64,000 nt of DNA, from positions 302,501-366,500 of the forward strand of contig JABMCL010000287.1 in assembly GCA_018857735.1 (NCBI GenBank), in the 5' to 3' direction. The stretch is from Alviniconcha marisindica (Eukaryota; Mollusca; Gastropoda; Provannidae). The notes under the pieces were generated by a model. That model was not told where the DNA came from, searched no databases, and was given only the letters and a program-made list of their open reading frames with translations. The position numbers and the translations under genes are program-made. Positions 11,681-23,812 of the stretch are shown here, one piece after another; position 1 is the first letter of the stretch, and each line of letters begins with the position of its first letter.

Positions 11681-13320
11681 GGCTGCGCCTATCCCCAAAC
11701 TTGCAGAAGAACAACCTAAGGGTGGCGGAGGAGACGTGGCAGAGGAAACGTGCGAAAATCTAACTCTGTCTCTGCCTACGTGATGTCTTTTCGTTTTGGT
11801 CCCACAGATTATGTAATAATGCGTGGACTTGGCGGTCTCGGCTCCGACCACGCATGAAAGTGATGACGCGGATTCCACAAAGTATTCTCGGACGCTGGTA
11901 GATCTGCGTTAGTCAGTCTCAGCAAATGAAAACTTTCACCCATGCCAAATGTTGGTTCAGTGCGGTCATCCCCCCCACCCCCACCCCCCTCATTCCCACC
12001 CACTCTCCTCCAGTCGCTGAAAGTCTGCACACCCATAGGGAAAACCTGCCAGACAGGTTTGTGTGGAAGTATCGTTGAAGGTTTAGGTCCTGGAGGTTGC
12101 CAGTGTTGTGTTAAGTCGAGGATTAACTTCTCTCGGCGGCTTGTGCGGCGTGACTGAGAGTCTGGCATTAACCTGGGACCGTGTTGACACACTGGACTGG
12201 AATTAGGCACTGATGGCATCGGCGTTGAACGGCTTGTGTTGTTTTTTTGGAGTCGGGGATTAACTCAGTACGGACTTGACACCGGCTTGACCGGAAGTCA
12301 GTTGGGCCTCCTCGATAGGATCGACTGTGCGAACGGTACGCTCCACGCGCGACAGAAGGCAGTTGGCGGTTAGTTCCACGACCTGTGCCCCGGCCAGTGC
12401 GGACGGCCGGACAGCAGTAATTCATATTCATCAGTCGGCCGTTTGGCTGTCTTTAGCGGAGCTGTGTATAAATACCAATGTTGGCGCTCACTGGACGCGA
12501 CGGACCGTGTGCTCGGCGCTCGCACCTCATCGTTCACAGCGCCCTGTAGTTTAGCCGTGCTTCATCGTGTCATCACCTTCCCCAGTGATGCTTGCGGGAC
12601 TGGAGGATATAGGGGTACTACTCACGTGTAGGGAGGGTGTATAGCGTGAAGCGCTGACAAACACTACTGCCTTCTTCTTTTTTTCCCCCTTTTTTTTTTT
12701 TCATTTCTCTGTGCAGTGTCAGTGTTTGCAGTAGGATTTAACTCTCTGGGGTTTATGCTCCCGTTTGTGTATACATGCTGTAACGGCCGAGGAGAGACGT
12801 GGAAGCCATGCAGTATTTTCTTCTATGAACGTGAACGGATACAGCCGTGTTTGTGCTTCTGTCTCGCCCTGTTTGTGGGTGTTGCAGTTTAAGCTTCGGA
12901 AAAGAACGAAGGACGTGTTTGCATTCAAGGCATTGAGGAAAGCAAGGCAGACAGACACCGTTGCAGTGTTCTCTCGCTGCCTACAGAATAGGTGTGACGA
13001 TTGTTGGTTGGGCCAGGTTTTCCCTGCTCCTATATAACAAACAAGCACGGTCTCTGAGGGCCGCATTTCCACCGGAACCGGCCAGTGCTGTAGCTAGTGG
13101 AAGGGGAAATTGGAGATATGACCATGCGTGTGTGTGTGTGTGGTGACAAGCTTGTGGATTGTTCTTGCCAGCACGGCTGGAGCCCAGCAGTCGACAACCA
13201 CAATTCACAGTTGTAGTTGATGGCCCAAAAAGTCCAGTTGCTCAGTGACACCGAGAAGTGTGTGTGTGTGTGTGCCAGTGCGTGCGCGCGGTTTGTTCGG
13301 TGTAGGGCTTACTGTCTTCC
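11680..13320. other. Intronic sequence, nothing recognised
   Basis: CpG-containing unique-looking sequence with T-rich and C-rich patches. No coding frame with domain support, no RNA gene. Confidence 0.4.
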
Positions 13321-13329
13321 GTGGCCTGC

Positions 13330-13980
13330 TCCTTACACTAATAACTGTTTGTGCATTGTTCACTACTTTAATAAGTGTTCGGAGCCTGTTCGCTGCATCA
13401 GTTAGTGTTCGTGGTCTGTTCACTACACTGGTTAAGTGTTCAGCACGGTGCTGTGATAGAGGTGTTCTTGGCTTGGCCAGTACACTGGTAAAGTGTTCCG
13501 TGTCCTGTTCAGGACACTGATAAGTGTTTTTGGCTTGCCCAGTACACTGAAATGTGTTCCGTGTCCTGTTCAGTACACTGATAAGTGTTCTTGGCTTGCC
13601 CATTATATGGATAAGTGTTTTTGGCTTGCCCACTATACTGATAAAGTGTTTAGCTTGCCCATTACACTGATAAAGTGTTTTTAGCTTGCCAGTACACTGG
13701 AACGTGTTCCGTGTCCAGTTCAGTACACTGATAAGTGTTCTTGGCTTTCGCACTACATGGATAAGTGTTTTTGGCATGCCCACTACACTGATAAAGTGTT
13801 TTTAGTTTGCCCACTACACTGATAAAGTGTTTTTAGCTTTCCTCCTACACTGGAACGTGTTCCGGCCGTGTCTTGTTCAGTACACTGATACGTGTTCTTG
13901 GCTTGCCCACTACACTGGTAAGTGTTCCGTGACACGTTCAGTACACTGATAAGTGTTCCTGGCCTGTTTAGCGGTACACA
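13330..13980. repeat. Minisatellite, unit about 30 bp
   Basis: About 20 imperfect copies of a unit containing GTGTTCTTGGCTTGCCCACT then ACACTGATAA. Because the period is near a multiple of three, a 192-codon antisense frame stays open (13205-13783) and encodes a repetitive RTLISV-like peptide. I regard that frame as a by-product of the repeat. A poly-G run follows at about 14030-14049. Confidence 0.85.
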
Positions 13981-14049
13981 GACAAATGTTTGTAGCGTGT
14001 TTAGTGCAAACAGTTGGTACACGGAGGGTGGGGGGGGGGGGGGGGGGGG

Positions 14050-15340
14050 ATTGCTGACAGTTTAATGGCAGGTAGCAGTTACAGCCACTGTGGTTTAATT
14101 GCGCCTCTCTGCCAGCCGAGCTAGCGCTATCAGTGCTTTTTATTGTCAGCAGCGCTTCGCCCACAACCACACTTCATCAGCCCGGGAAGGAACCGCAGCC
14201 CCCGCCGTTCGCGTTGCAATCTTTGACCCGGCGTTGAAACGGGACTGGAACATTGCGCTCATTCTCCGAAGAAAACTGCCCAGTTGGCAGTCCGACTGAC
14301 GCCGTCTCCTGGACTGACTGTTTAAAGCGTGCGCTGCGCTGTACACTGACTTAGCATCAGCTGCTGGCGCTACACCACACGAGTTGACTGAAAAACAATG
14401 GGATCATATGACACGTATGAACTCCGGTAGTAGCAGTCATTTCCGATTACCGCTCTGTTTTGGGGGTGTGCCTGTTTCGTTTTTTTTCTTCCGCCCTCCA
14501 CGTCAGTCAAGCGTTGCAGCCGTTGTGTTCGAGTTTTTCACCGAGAGGGCAATGACTGATGTGTCACCTATCAGTTACGAAAGCGGGAAGAACTTGGTGG
14601 AGGCACTGACTCGTAGTTTGTGTCCACATCTCAGTCGTTGAACGAGTGGTGAGCCAGCGGCAGCAGCAGCCACAGTAGCAGCAGCAGCAGCAGCCCAAAA
14701 CTTGGTCGGTGGTGTTTGGGTAGCACGGCGCATCGCCAGCCGACCCTAACCCCCTCAGGAAGAAGCGGCAGAACCAGCGGCCGGGCGCCACGACAGGCGA
14801 AGGGGGCGAGAGAAGAGCACTGTGTCTGGGACTTGTATCGATTGAACGAGGGAGGAAACATCCGTGTTGTAACATACACACGCACAGACACACGCACTCA
14901 CACACAGGACCGGGCGGAAAGAGGAAGGAATTCTCTTCACCGATATTCCGCCAGAAAGCGAAAGACCGAAACCAAAACGATTATAAGCCTACGGTGTGTG
15001 TTTGTGTGTGTGTGTGTGAGTGAGTGAGTGATCGCGGCAAGACGACTGGAGTCAGGGGAAACTGGTGCAGTGGTTGTGTGTGCATGCCTGTGTGTGTGTA
15101 TGTGTGTGTGGGGGGGGTTTCTGGAGGTTTCGGCATGGTGGTAACCTGACTGTGCGGCCAGGAGGAGAATGGAGGACTGAAGTCTGTGATTTCTTCTTCT
15201 TCACCTCGATTGCGAGTACACCACCATCTGGATTCAGAAAGCGTCGCTGAGACGCAGCAACATGTCGATCGGAGACTGTGCCACGCTCATCTCGTCGTCG
15301 TCGTCGTCGTTGTCGTCATTGTAGAGGCTGTAGCTGTAGT
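14050..15340. other. CpG-rich intronic stretch, possible internal promoter
   Basis: Contains CAG-rich and TCG-repeat patches (14655-14695; 15292-15320) and many CpGs, directly upstream of candidate exon 1c. This is compatible with a promoter and 5'UTR, but I see no core promoter motif. Confidence 0.25.
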
Positions 15341-15355
15341 GGCCGAAGAACGGAC

Positions 15356-15403
15356 ATGGGCGACATTCACTCGTCACACGCTGGGTCCAGAGAATCTTCT
15401 GAG
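15356..15403 (+). CDS. Candidate alternative first exon 1c with N-myristoylation-like start
   Basis: ATG at 15356 with G at -3 and G at +4, 16 codons reading MGDIHSSHAGSRESSE, then GAG|gtaggc at 15404. It ends in phase 0, compatible with exon 2. The start fits the simple N-myristoylation pattern Met-Gly-X-X-X-Ser. The exon is very short and has no homology support, so this is inference from start context, phase and motif only. Confidence 0.25.
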
Positions 15404-15775
15404 GTAGGCATGGTTTAGCCTTACCCCCCCCCCCCCCCCTTCATCTTCCTCTCCTCCCCTAGCCCCCCCCCCCCCCCCCTTTCCTTCCTCCCTCTCAGTC
15501 TTGTCTCTTCAGTCGATGGCTTCAGTCTCCCGCTGCTGCTACCGCTGCCAAATGTATTTGCCCTTCAGAAAATGCCCACTCCGTGCTGTAAAGGGCAGTA
15601 CTGGAACTGAAAGTCCTGTGTGTCCATCTGTGCGTATCTGTCTGTCTGGGTCTTTTTGTCTGTGTTCGCACAGAGTGCAGTGTCCTCGTCAACAGGGTCT
15701 ACATTGTGTTGGCGTGAAAATCGGTACTCGCGGTTTAAGCAACAAAAACAGAATGTAACTAGAATTTCAATATAA

Positions 15776-15815
<40 letters not shown>

Positions 15816-16258
15816 AGTGTGTGTGTCACTGTATGTGTCAGCGTGTGTGTTCAAGAGAAGCGCACAGAGGAAGAAGCTGAAGAGGCTTGGACCTAAATTT
15901 AGTTGTTACAAAAAAGAAAAGAAAACTCATAGTACCATGGTGACGTCTAGAGAGTTCAGGGCATTAGGTCACAGCCGGCACTGGTGAGTGATGACATCAA
16001 TTTCCATACTGCGTGCTAGGTTGCGCCCTGAAAACCTGCAACATTAATATTGACGGCGGTGTTGGTGTTGTATTTATATCGTGCAGCTGACAGTGCGCGC
16101 TGCATTCCGTAGATTTATGGGGACGCTTTTCCGCAACACAAAACATACGAGTACAGAGAGGGAACATTAATATTCTGCGACGTTTTGTGTATGCATGCGA
16201 ATGAGTGTGTCAGTGAGTTATTATTGCGTAAGACAGTGTTAGTGCCTGTGTGCTTGTG

Positions 16259-16261
<3 letters not shown>

Positions 16262-16312
<51 letters not shown>
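16262..16312 (+). repeat. (TG)n microsatellite
   Basis: About 25 uninterrupted TG units. Confidence 0.95.
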
Positions 16313-16315
<3 letters not shown>

Positions 16316-17282
16316 TGTTGTTGTTGATCGTTTTTATACAGCGCTATTCTCCGCTCTCGAGCAGACTCACTGCGCTCTTGTCGCATGTAATTCTAAACGC
16401 GTGAGTGCAGCTTTTCATAGCGCGTTTTGAATGTCCACAAAGTTGTGTATTCACAGCGCTGTTTGGTTACATGCATACCATATATAACCATACAGTTATA
16501 TACTAGAGGGCGGTTAATTCGCAAACTCCTTTCCAAGTGTCCTTCAGCGAGCGATCTGTTTCCAACCGTTCGTGTCCAACACGTCTTCCTTGGCGTGTCA
16601 GTTTTGCTGTGTAGCTGGGGGGGTTTCCTCTCGTGCCAGCTGCTCGGCTGTCACCCTAAAAAGACTTCTTACTCCACAACCCGCTTAACACAGCGCAGTA
16701 CAACCCCCAGTGCTGGCTCCGTGGCCAATTCGGCTGCTTTGGTCTCTTATTGATTTTGGGCCTGATTCCTTGGCGTTGCTTCCTTCATCCGCTGTCCCTC
16801 GCACCCCTCCATCCATCTCCATCCTCCTCCTCCTCCTCCACCCTCCCTTCCTCCGGCCTCAAGCACCCCCCTCCCTCCTCTGTCGCCCCCGTCCCCTTCC
16901 CAGCGCTGTACCGCGTCTTTTCCGCTCGGCTTGAAGAAGTGAATTAGGTTTTTCTTCTTCTTTTTTTCCCCTTTTTCCGGCATGCATCACCTTCCAACAA
17001 GTGGCAGTAGCTCGCTAAAGGGATCGGCGTTGACCTAGATCTCGTCTTTTGCCGCCGTCGGTGGCTCGGCCTGGGGTCCTGTGGCTGTAGCGGGTAAGTC
17101 GGTCTGAGTGGGGATTGGAACCGTTTGTGGCGTACGGGGCTTATCTTTCTGGTGAAACGTAATTGTGGCCCCACGCGTCACTCGCCCCGTTCCGGGCTTG
17201 CTGGACCCAAGGTGCGACGACGACGGAAGTGGTGGTGGTGGTATGGGTTTTGGTGATTCCCCTTTTGGTTTGGAGAGATGTT

Positions 17283-17451
17283 AGCCCCCCCCCCCCCCCC
17301 CCCCCCCCCTTTTGGTTTGGAGAGGTGCTAGCCCCCGCCCCTCTCTCTCTCTCTCTGTCTCTCTCTCCCCCTCCCCCTCCCTCCCTCCCTCTCTCTCTCT
17401 CCCCCTCCTTCCTTCTCTCCTCTCTCTCTCTCCTCCTCTCCTCTCTCCCCT

Positions 17452-17483
<32 letters not shown>

Positions 17484-17540
17484 CACACCCCCCTCCTCTC
17501 TCTCTCCCCTCCCCCCCCCCCCTTCTCTCTCTCCTTTCGT
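17283..17540 (+). repeat. Poly-C and CT-rich polypyrimidine block
   Basis: A C run of about 25 at 17285-17309, then CT and CCCT repeats almost without purines to about 17533. Open frames on both strands here are low-complexity artefacts. Confidence 0.85.
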
Positions 17541-17816
17541 CCTGAGGTGCAGTTGACAGGACATTAAAGCCAGTGAGTAAACCGTCTCCTGTCAGTCTGG
17601 ACCCCCCCCCCCCCCCTCCCTTTCGGCAGTAGACGAGTAAAACATACGCTTCTGGCGGACACAGTCCTTAGTGTTGATGAGCTCAGTGTCTTGTCACCTA
17701 GACTTTAATGTTCCCGGACGTGTAAGCCAGCTGTTTACTTAATATATGGTTTACCGTTTAGTGTTTTTCGCCCTAATACAGAAGTGTTTGGAGAGTGTGA
17801 CTTAAAACAGTACTTG

Positions 17817-17870
17817 AAGGTCCTGAGGTGATCCTGTGTGGTTGACGGAAGGTGAAAATCAAAAAACTAT
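17817..17870 (+). repeat. Dispersed repeat fragment (TCCTGAGGTGA...GGTTGA)
   Basis: Shares the order TCCTGAGGTGA, CTGTGTGGTTGA, GG..G(T/A)AAA with segments at 31666, 33049 and 44139. It looks like a short interspersed element or its tail. Confidence 0.4.
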
Positions 17871-17889
17871 TTATCTCTGCCTGGCAGCG

Positions 17890-18118
17890 TTACAGAGGTC
17901 TGATTCGTTCCCCAAGAGCGTAGCGAAGACTAGACCCAGGATCTGATTTGACTAAGAGCGTAGCGAAGGTCTGATTTGGCCAAGAGCGTAGTGAAGACTA
18001 GACCTACGGTCTGATTTGGCCGAGAGCGTAGTGAAGACTAGACCTAAGGTCTGATTTGGCCGAGAGCATAGTAAAGACTAGACCCAGGGTCTGATGTGGC
18101 CAAGAATGTAGCGAAACC
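17890..18118. repeat. Minisatellite, unit about 45 bp
   Basis: Five to six copies of GGTCTGATTTGGCCGAGAGC followed by GTAGTGAAGACTAGACC. Confidence 0.85.
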
Positions 18119-18579
18119 TACGCAGGCCCTTGAGGGTATTTATTTATGTAGTCCCGGCCACAGCCGTGACGGATGTCGGGTCTTGACGTGATCACGTTGT
18201 GGTTTGTTCCACCAATTTGTTAATCAGGCGAGTTGAGCCCCGTAAAAGACCTGGGCCGCTGCAATCGCTCTGATCCTATCGCAGAAGCTGCAGGTCTGCC
18301 AATGGGCACTGCCACTCGAGAGATAAAATACGATACAGCATAATTGCTTACTGGCTGGGTACGTTGGAAGCACAGCGTGTGTGGAGCCAGGAACCAATTA
18401 CTGCCTACTAGTCTGGCATCGATAGGTAAAGATCGGAGGGGGTGAGCTCTGATAGGGCCAGAGAAGGTCTGAAGGAGGTCCAGGCCCTGTGGCCGCTGTT
18501 GTTTACGTGCTGCAAGGTTCTGGCTGAAAATGATGCGGAAAGTGGTGGCCTACCTGTCACAGTGTCGGTCTGTTGGACC

Positions 18580-18628
18580 CCCCCCCCCTCCCCCCATCTC
18601 TCTCTCCCTCTCCCTCTCCCTCCCCCCC

Positions 18629-18660
<32 letters not shown>
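18580..18660 (+). repeat. C-rich and (CT)n polypyrimidine tract
   Basis: Poly-C, CCCTCT units, poly-C again, then about ten CT units. G-rich and further poly-C tracts occur at 18720-18755 and 18997-19050. Confidence 0.85.
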
Positions 18661-18661
<1 letters not shown>

Positions 18662-19788
18662 GTATGTGTTTGTATATGTTTTGTAACAAGCCACTGGAAT
18701 TTACACGTTGTGGTTATCGGGGAAGGGGGGTGGGGGGGGAGGGGGGGGGGGAAGAGAGAGAATCGGGAGGCGAGAGAGAAATGACGACAAGTGTGTGTTG
18801 TAAGAAGATGCAGGCGCAGTGGTGCTCCGGGGGGCAGGAGAGAAAAAGAAACACGGTGATAGGCCCGCGAAGGCATCTCTCTTCGCGGGGGTCACACCTC
18901 AGCACAGCTGTTTTTGTTTCACCTGGACTCCGTCCAACCACCCCAGCCCTACACAGCAACTCGGCTTCCACCATACATTTTGCTACTGTGCTCTTGCCCC
19001 CCCCCCCCCCCCCCACTACCCCCCGCCCCCCCCCCCCCCCCCCCCCCCACACACACCACACACACCCACCCCCACTCCCAGCCTCCCTCCATCGCCAAAC
19101 CTCCTCGTTTTTCTGTGTTTCGCCCTGTTCTGTACTGTGTTTACTTGCTTCTGTCTTCTCGCCATCGGTGTGTGTGTTTTCTGGGAATGGGGGAAGAGGG
19201 GTATTTCTATTGCTTCTCTTTAAGCACATTTCCTCCTCCAGGAATCCCAGGTATTGTTAGTTGGAACCACGATTTCCTGTGTCTGGAAATGCTGGGGTGT
19301 TTGCGTCGGGCGGTGATGAGCGGAGAACGACAGTGGCGCAGACGTCACGGATGGCGTGGCCACGTGTGCATTCCTGAAGGTCAGTGCAGGCCAAGACACT
19401 GCTACCGCGATACCCGACGGAGGGAGTGTTTGGGGCTTGGTCCATGGTTTGGGGTGTAGGCCTCCTCCATGGCCTCCGCGGAACACAGCGAGGCCAGGGT
19501 GTTGTGAAAGGAAGGAGGAGGGTGAAGGGGGAAAAAAGACAGGATCAAAACGTCTGACTTGTTTGTCTGTGCTTCCTTCACTTGTCCGTGTCCCCGTCAC
19601 TCTAGGATCTGACCCTTTTGTCCGTGTCCCGTTCAGTTTGTCCGTGTCGCCGTCTAGAATCTGACCCGTTTGTCCTGTCCGAGTTTTTTGGTGTTGATAC
19701 GAATATTGCTCTTGACTAGGCGTTTCTATACGCTGTCTCTCCCTGTATGGACCCTCTCTCTCTCCTAATACATGCGCGCGCGCACGCC

Positions 19789-19864
<76 letters not shown>
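19789..19864 (+). repeat. (CA)n microsatellite
   Basis: About 37 CA units after a short CG-rich lead. Confidence 0.95.
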
Positions 19865-19868
<4 letters not shown>

Positions 19869-20025
19869 TCATGTTCTCTTCTTAACATTCCTTTTTTCCT
19901 GCCCAAACCAGGCGGACTGTGCGCTACGTCATTTATCCATTGCTCCATTAAACGAGTAACGTTGAAGGAGGCCGAAATTGTGAGGTTGCCCTCTGATCAA
20001 GACCACACGGTTTGCTGAATTTGGG

Positions 20026-20028
<3 letters not shown>

Positions 20029-20102
<74 letters not shown>
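20029..20102 (+). repeat. (CT)n microsatellite
   Basis: About 37 CT units followed by poly-C. Confidence 0.95.
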
Positions 20103-20104
<2 letters not shown>

Positions 20105-20405
20105 CCCCCCCCCCTCTCTCCCCCACACACACCTTTCCGCATCTTTCTTTCTCGCTCCACACACCTTCCATCCCCACCCCTGATTAGCATGCTGATTTAA
20201 AGGCGCACGGTAAGGTAGGAAGGATATCTTCCACGCGAGTACCTACCCGCATTCCCTTGTCAACTGGGCATGAAACGAAGCTTGACCATGGCCGCTGGCC
20301 ACTGGCCTGATGCACACAGTTAGATGAGGTGATAGGAACCGCCATTGTTCGCTTGGGCACGCTTTGGCTAGATGGTATCCGGGCTAGAGAGAGGGGGTGG
20401 GGGGG

Positions 20406-20468
<63 letters not shown>
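20406..20468 (+). repeat. (CA)n microsatellite
   Basis: About 31 CA units. Confidence 0.95.
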
Positions 20469-20469
<1 letters not shown>

Positions 20470-20539
20470 AACACATGAGACACAGAGAGAGAAGTAGTGC
20501 ATATTTACATGTTTGTTTTCTGCCTTTTTTTTTGTTTTT

Positions 20540-22420
20540 TTCATAATATTGTCTCTGTTTTTTTTTCTCGGTTTTGTGGGATTCTTTCTAAAGCTGTTCA
20601 GATCTGATAACTTTCTCTTTCTCTACCCACGCATTGAAAACGGGCCCATCACCTACGTTTCCGAAGACCTCCGCGTGAGACTTTGGATTTAAAATTGTTT
20701 GTCGAAGCACTAAGTACCAAACGCTGATCTTTAAACATTAAATGGTCCAACCTGGTGAACATTAAATGGTCCAACCCCAAGTGGACCAATCAGTGACCAG
20801 TGTCTAGTGGTGGAGGGTGGACCTTGTCGCATGGTGGAGGCAGGTTCACAAGACGACATGTCCGTTGCCACAAATCGAGGGTTGCAGCCGCAAAATAGGG
20901 CATGTTTGCCAACTCAGCTTTTGTAGTTACTGCTACTGCAGTAAACGTGCTCTTTGCGGTGACAACCAGACTTTTACAGGGGGAAAACAATTGCAGCGAC
21001 AAAATCAACTTTCCAGCGAGAAATGTGCCTCCCGTCTTTCCTAAACAGAAATGATTATTTGGAGGTGCAAAATAAAAAGATTTGACGCCACTGGTCGCGT
21101 TGGTAGTTGCAGATTTGCTGCGAGTTTTAGGCCGAGCTGCAAAAAACCCAGAGGCTGTCTTGAGGCTGGGAAACTGACTTCCATTTCTTGCAGCGGCATA
21201 AGTATAGTTGTCACCGCGTTGTGTACGCCTACTGCGGCAAACCCGTGTTCGCATCAATCAGTCAATTAATGTTTTACTTTACGTGTGTTAATTCACAGCA
21301 AGGTGGTATTATTAGACAGTCCTGTGATCGCGGGCTTTGCCAGCGTACACTTTGCAACGACACCCTTTTTGCAGCTTTAACCGTCGAATCGTGCCAGCGA
21401 CCGGCAGGCAGTATAGCAGCTCGCCTCTTACTTAATACTACCTATCGCCCCCTCCCTTGATCTGCTGCCTCGCTGGGTTGCTGGGAGGGTGGGTGGATGG
21501 GTGCCTTGGCTAGTCGGCGTCCGACTCGTCGACCAGGTCTGTCGGCTGTTTTCTCCACTCGCACGTGTGGGCCGGTCCTAACAGGCTGGACGTTTCAATC
21601 CAGTTTGGGCATTGAAGCAAATACTCTTTTCCCCAGAGCGAATCTCGTCAGTGTGGTGTTTGTTCCTTCCTGGTGGCCGCTTCAGGCTTGTATCTTCTAC
21701 CCCCGGCTTCTTCCCAGCAGCTGGTGTTTAAGCTGTTGCCGAAACAGGTAGGTAAGACTTAAGAGGCGGTAAAGAGACAGTGGACTTAATCATTATGATG
21801 GTAAAGAAGTAGTGAAAATATGAAGCGTTTGACATTTTCCTCCCATTGACATTTTCGTGTCGAGCTTACTTCCTTTGCCGTCGGTCGAAGTTGGAGTCGT
21901 CTGAGCTTTCGACCAGCGTAAAGCTTCTGTCGATAAGGTGCCAGTTGGCTTAACTTAATTATCTAATGCCTTTTGAACGATCGTTTGACTTTCTAAACAC
22001 AACGCTGCAACGGACGATCTGCTTCTGCTTCTGTTGTTCGTCAGTCTCGTCTTCGTCCTTCATGCTTTCCGTTCTTTTTCGTCCTCTACCGTCTTTCTCC
22101 GCCTCTTCGTCATCCAGCTCTTCTGCTCGTTTTCGAGCCACAGCAGAAGCCCGGGCCACCACATGAAGTCGCTCTCCCTTTCCTCTACGGTTCTGTATGG
22201 TGTTCTGCCACGGAACAGTCTAGGAGCAGGACAGATTATAGGAACGAAACATTCGATTCGTCGAGGAATAGCAGAAGGAAGGAATCGGCTTGCACGCGTC
22301 TCGCTGTCCGCACACTCGACACTCCACAGCACGCTTACTGATGATGATGTAGAGCTTCGTGTCCTCGGATGTCGGTTGACATATTAGGGACAAATTGTGA
22401 CCAATGTCGAAGCACGGTTC
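20540..22420. other. Intronic sequence, one candidate micro-exon
   Basis: Mostly unique-looking sequence. A short direct duplication (ACATTAAATGGTCCAACC) lies at 20736-20775. Antisense frames at 20790-21257 and 21959-22162 have no recognisable domain. A possible 27-30 bp micro-exon at 21718-21747 is listed separately. Confidence 0.35.
21718..21747 (+). CDS. Candidate phase-0 micro-exon (30 bp)
   Basis: Pyrimidine-rich acceptor (GGCTTCTTCCCAG) and strong donor (AAACAG|gtaggt) bracket ten codons reading QLVFKLLPKQ. Both ends are phase 0, so it could insert between exon 1a and exon 2. No homology evidence; a chance match is quite possible. Confidence 0.15.
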
Positions 22421-22423
22421 ACT

Positions 22424-23812
22424 ATTGCTTTACGTCCACGGAAACCATAAGGCTCGTTAGGACCGAAAGCCCAGGACGTCCACCTCGACTCTCACACAGC
22501 TCCTGAACTCTGCACGCTTACTGCCCCTCTCTGCGTTAAGTCTAAGCCGCAAGATGCTTACGATGGTGCGATTTTGTCGTGCCACACATCGCCTGAAGGA
22601 GAGAGGCATGGAAAGAGGATGCGCTAGGCGATTTTCCTTGAAAGGACGAGAGAGGGCCATCGTCAATCAGACGAACATTGGAACTGTTTGAAAGGCAACG
22701 TCGGGGAAACTTCTGCGAGACGGGGTGGAGCGCATGCGGGCTTTTCCGAGCGCATAAATACCATCTCGAACTGATCTGAACTGTTTGTTTATTCTCATGA
22801 CACAGACGCTTTTGCACAGAATAGAGTGTTCCCCATTTCTGTGCCTGCCACCATGACTGATGGTGCATGCACATCACGAAAGGTTGTGTCGTGGATGTTG
22901 CTTGTTGACGATGATGTCGCCTCGGCGACTTTCCAGCTCATTTTCATTGTGATTGCCCTCTTCACGGAAACGTTCATTTGCGATGCTCTCGGGGTGGTGA
23001 CTGTGACTGTGAGGTTCATTTTGTTGTAGGCTGTTGACAGTCCTCGTTAATTGTTGTTGGCGCGCGTCTCTGTGTGGAGACTTGGCCGTGGGCCGCAGAC
23101 GGTAAGAGCCGAGGCGTACGTCCCTGCTGTGCTGCCAGTGACGGCTGCAGCGGATCATGGCGGTGTTCGTTCCTCGGTTGTAGTCTTCGCATGGAACGGA
23201 TCACGAGGCGAAGAGGGTGGAGGAGGAGACTTCAGACTTGAGTAAAACCTGCTGCTCCGGCACTTGCCAAGTCTCATCAATATTTCAAAAGGTCATGCGG
23301 CGAGGCTTGTCGAAGAGATGCTACGTCATGCGGTTGTGTTTTCAAATGAACAAGCCCATGCAAATGGATGGGATGAGGAGAAGAGGCATGGGGGGGGGGG
23401 GGGGGAAGGTGAGGGCAGAGCTGGGACAAAAGGAGGAATGGGTTGGGGAAAATTGGTGGGGGGCTATCGCAGCACTGTTATCTCATTTCAATCCTACATG
23501 ACATACTGTTTAACGTGTTTGGAATACCTCGAGCGGCCTGGCTCCCCGTGGAGAGAGAGGCGAGCGTGTGGTGGAGGGGCGTGACTTTACGTGGGGAGCG
23601 ACCGGTCGGACTCGCGGCACCAGATTGCTAGTATACAGTGTGTTTGGTGAACGGGAGCCCAGGCTGCCCAGCGCAGGAACTCTGCTCTTGTTAATGGGGG
23701 GAGCCCAGGAGCTCAGGAAACTTCAGAGCTCAGGAGCTGCGTGAAAGTCGAGGTGGTCGTCCTGGCCTCCCCGTCCCTAATAAGCCTCATGGTTTCTGTG
23801 GACGTAAAGCAA
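22424..23812. mobile_element. Segment bounded by about 89-bp inverted arms
   Basis: 22424-22512 and the reverse complement of 23723-23812 align over about 89 bp with roughly 83 percent identity by hand count, including the shared end GCTTTACGTCCAC. This could be one 1.4 kb element with terminal inverted repeats, or two opposed copies of a dispersed element. No transposase frame was seen between the arms. A target-site duplication is not evident. Confidence 0.4.

Noticed and set aside
13205..13783. 192-codon antisense frame with RTLISV repeats
   Set aside because: A by-product of the 30-bp minisatellite whose period is a multiple of three.
15936..15982. Alternative first exon with ideal start ACCATGG and donor gtgagt
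   Set aside because: It ends in phase 2 and would not join exon 2 in frame. It also shows that start-plus-donor combinations arise by chance, which tempers the weaker candidates kept.
22060..22332. Antisense frames rich in Arg/Glu around 22 kb
   Set aside because: Charged composition looks protein-like, but overlapping frames on both strands are equally open and no domain or splice signal fits.
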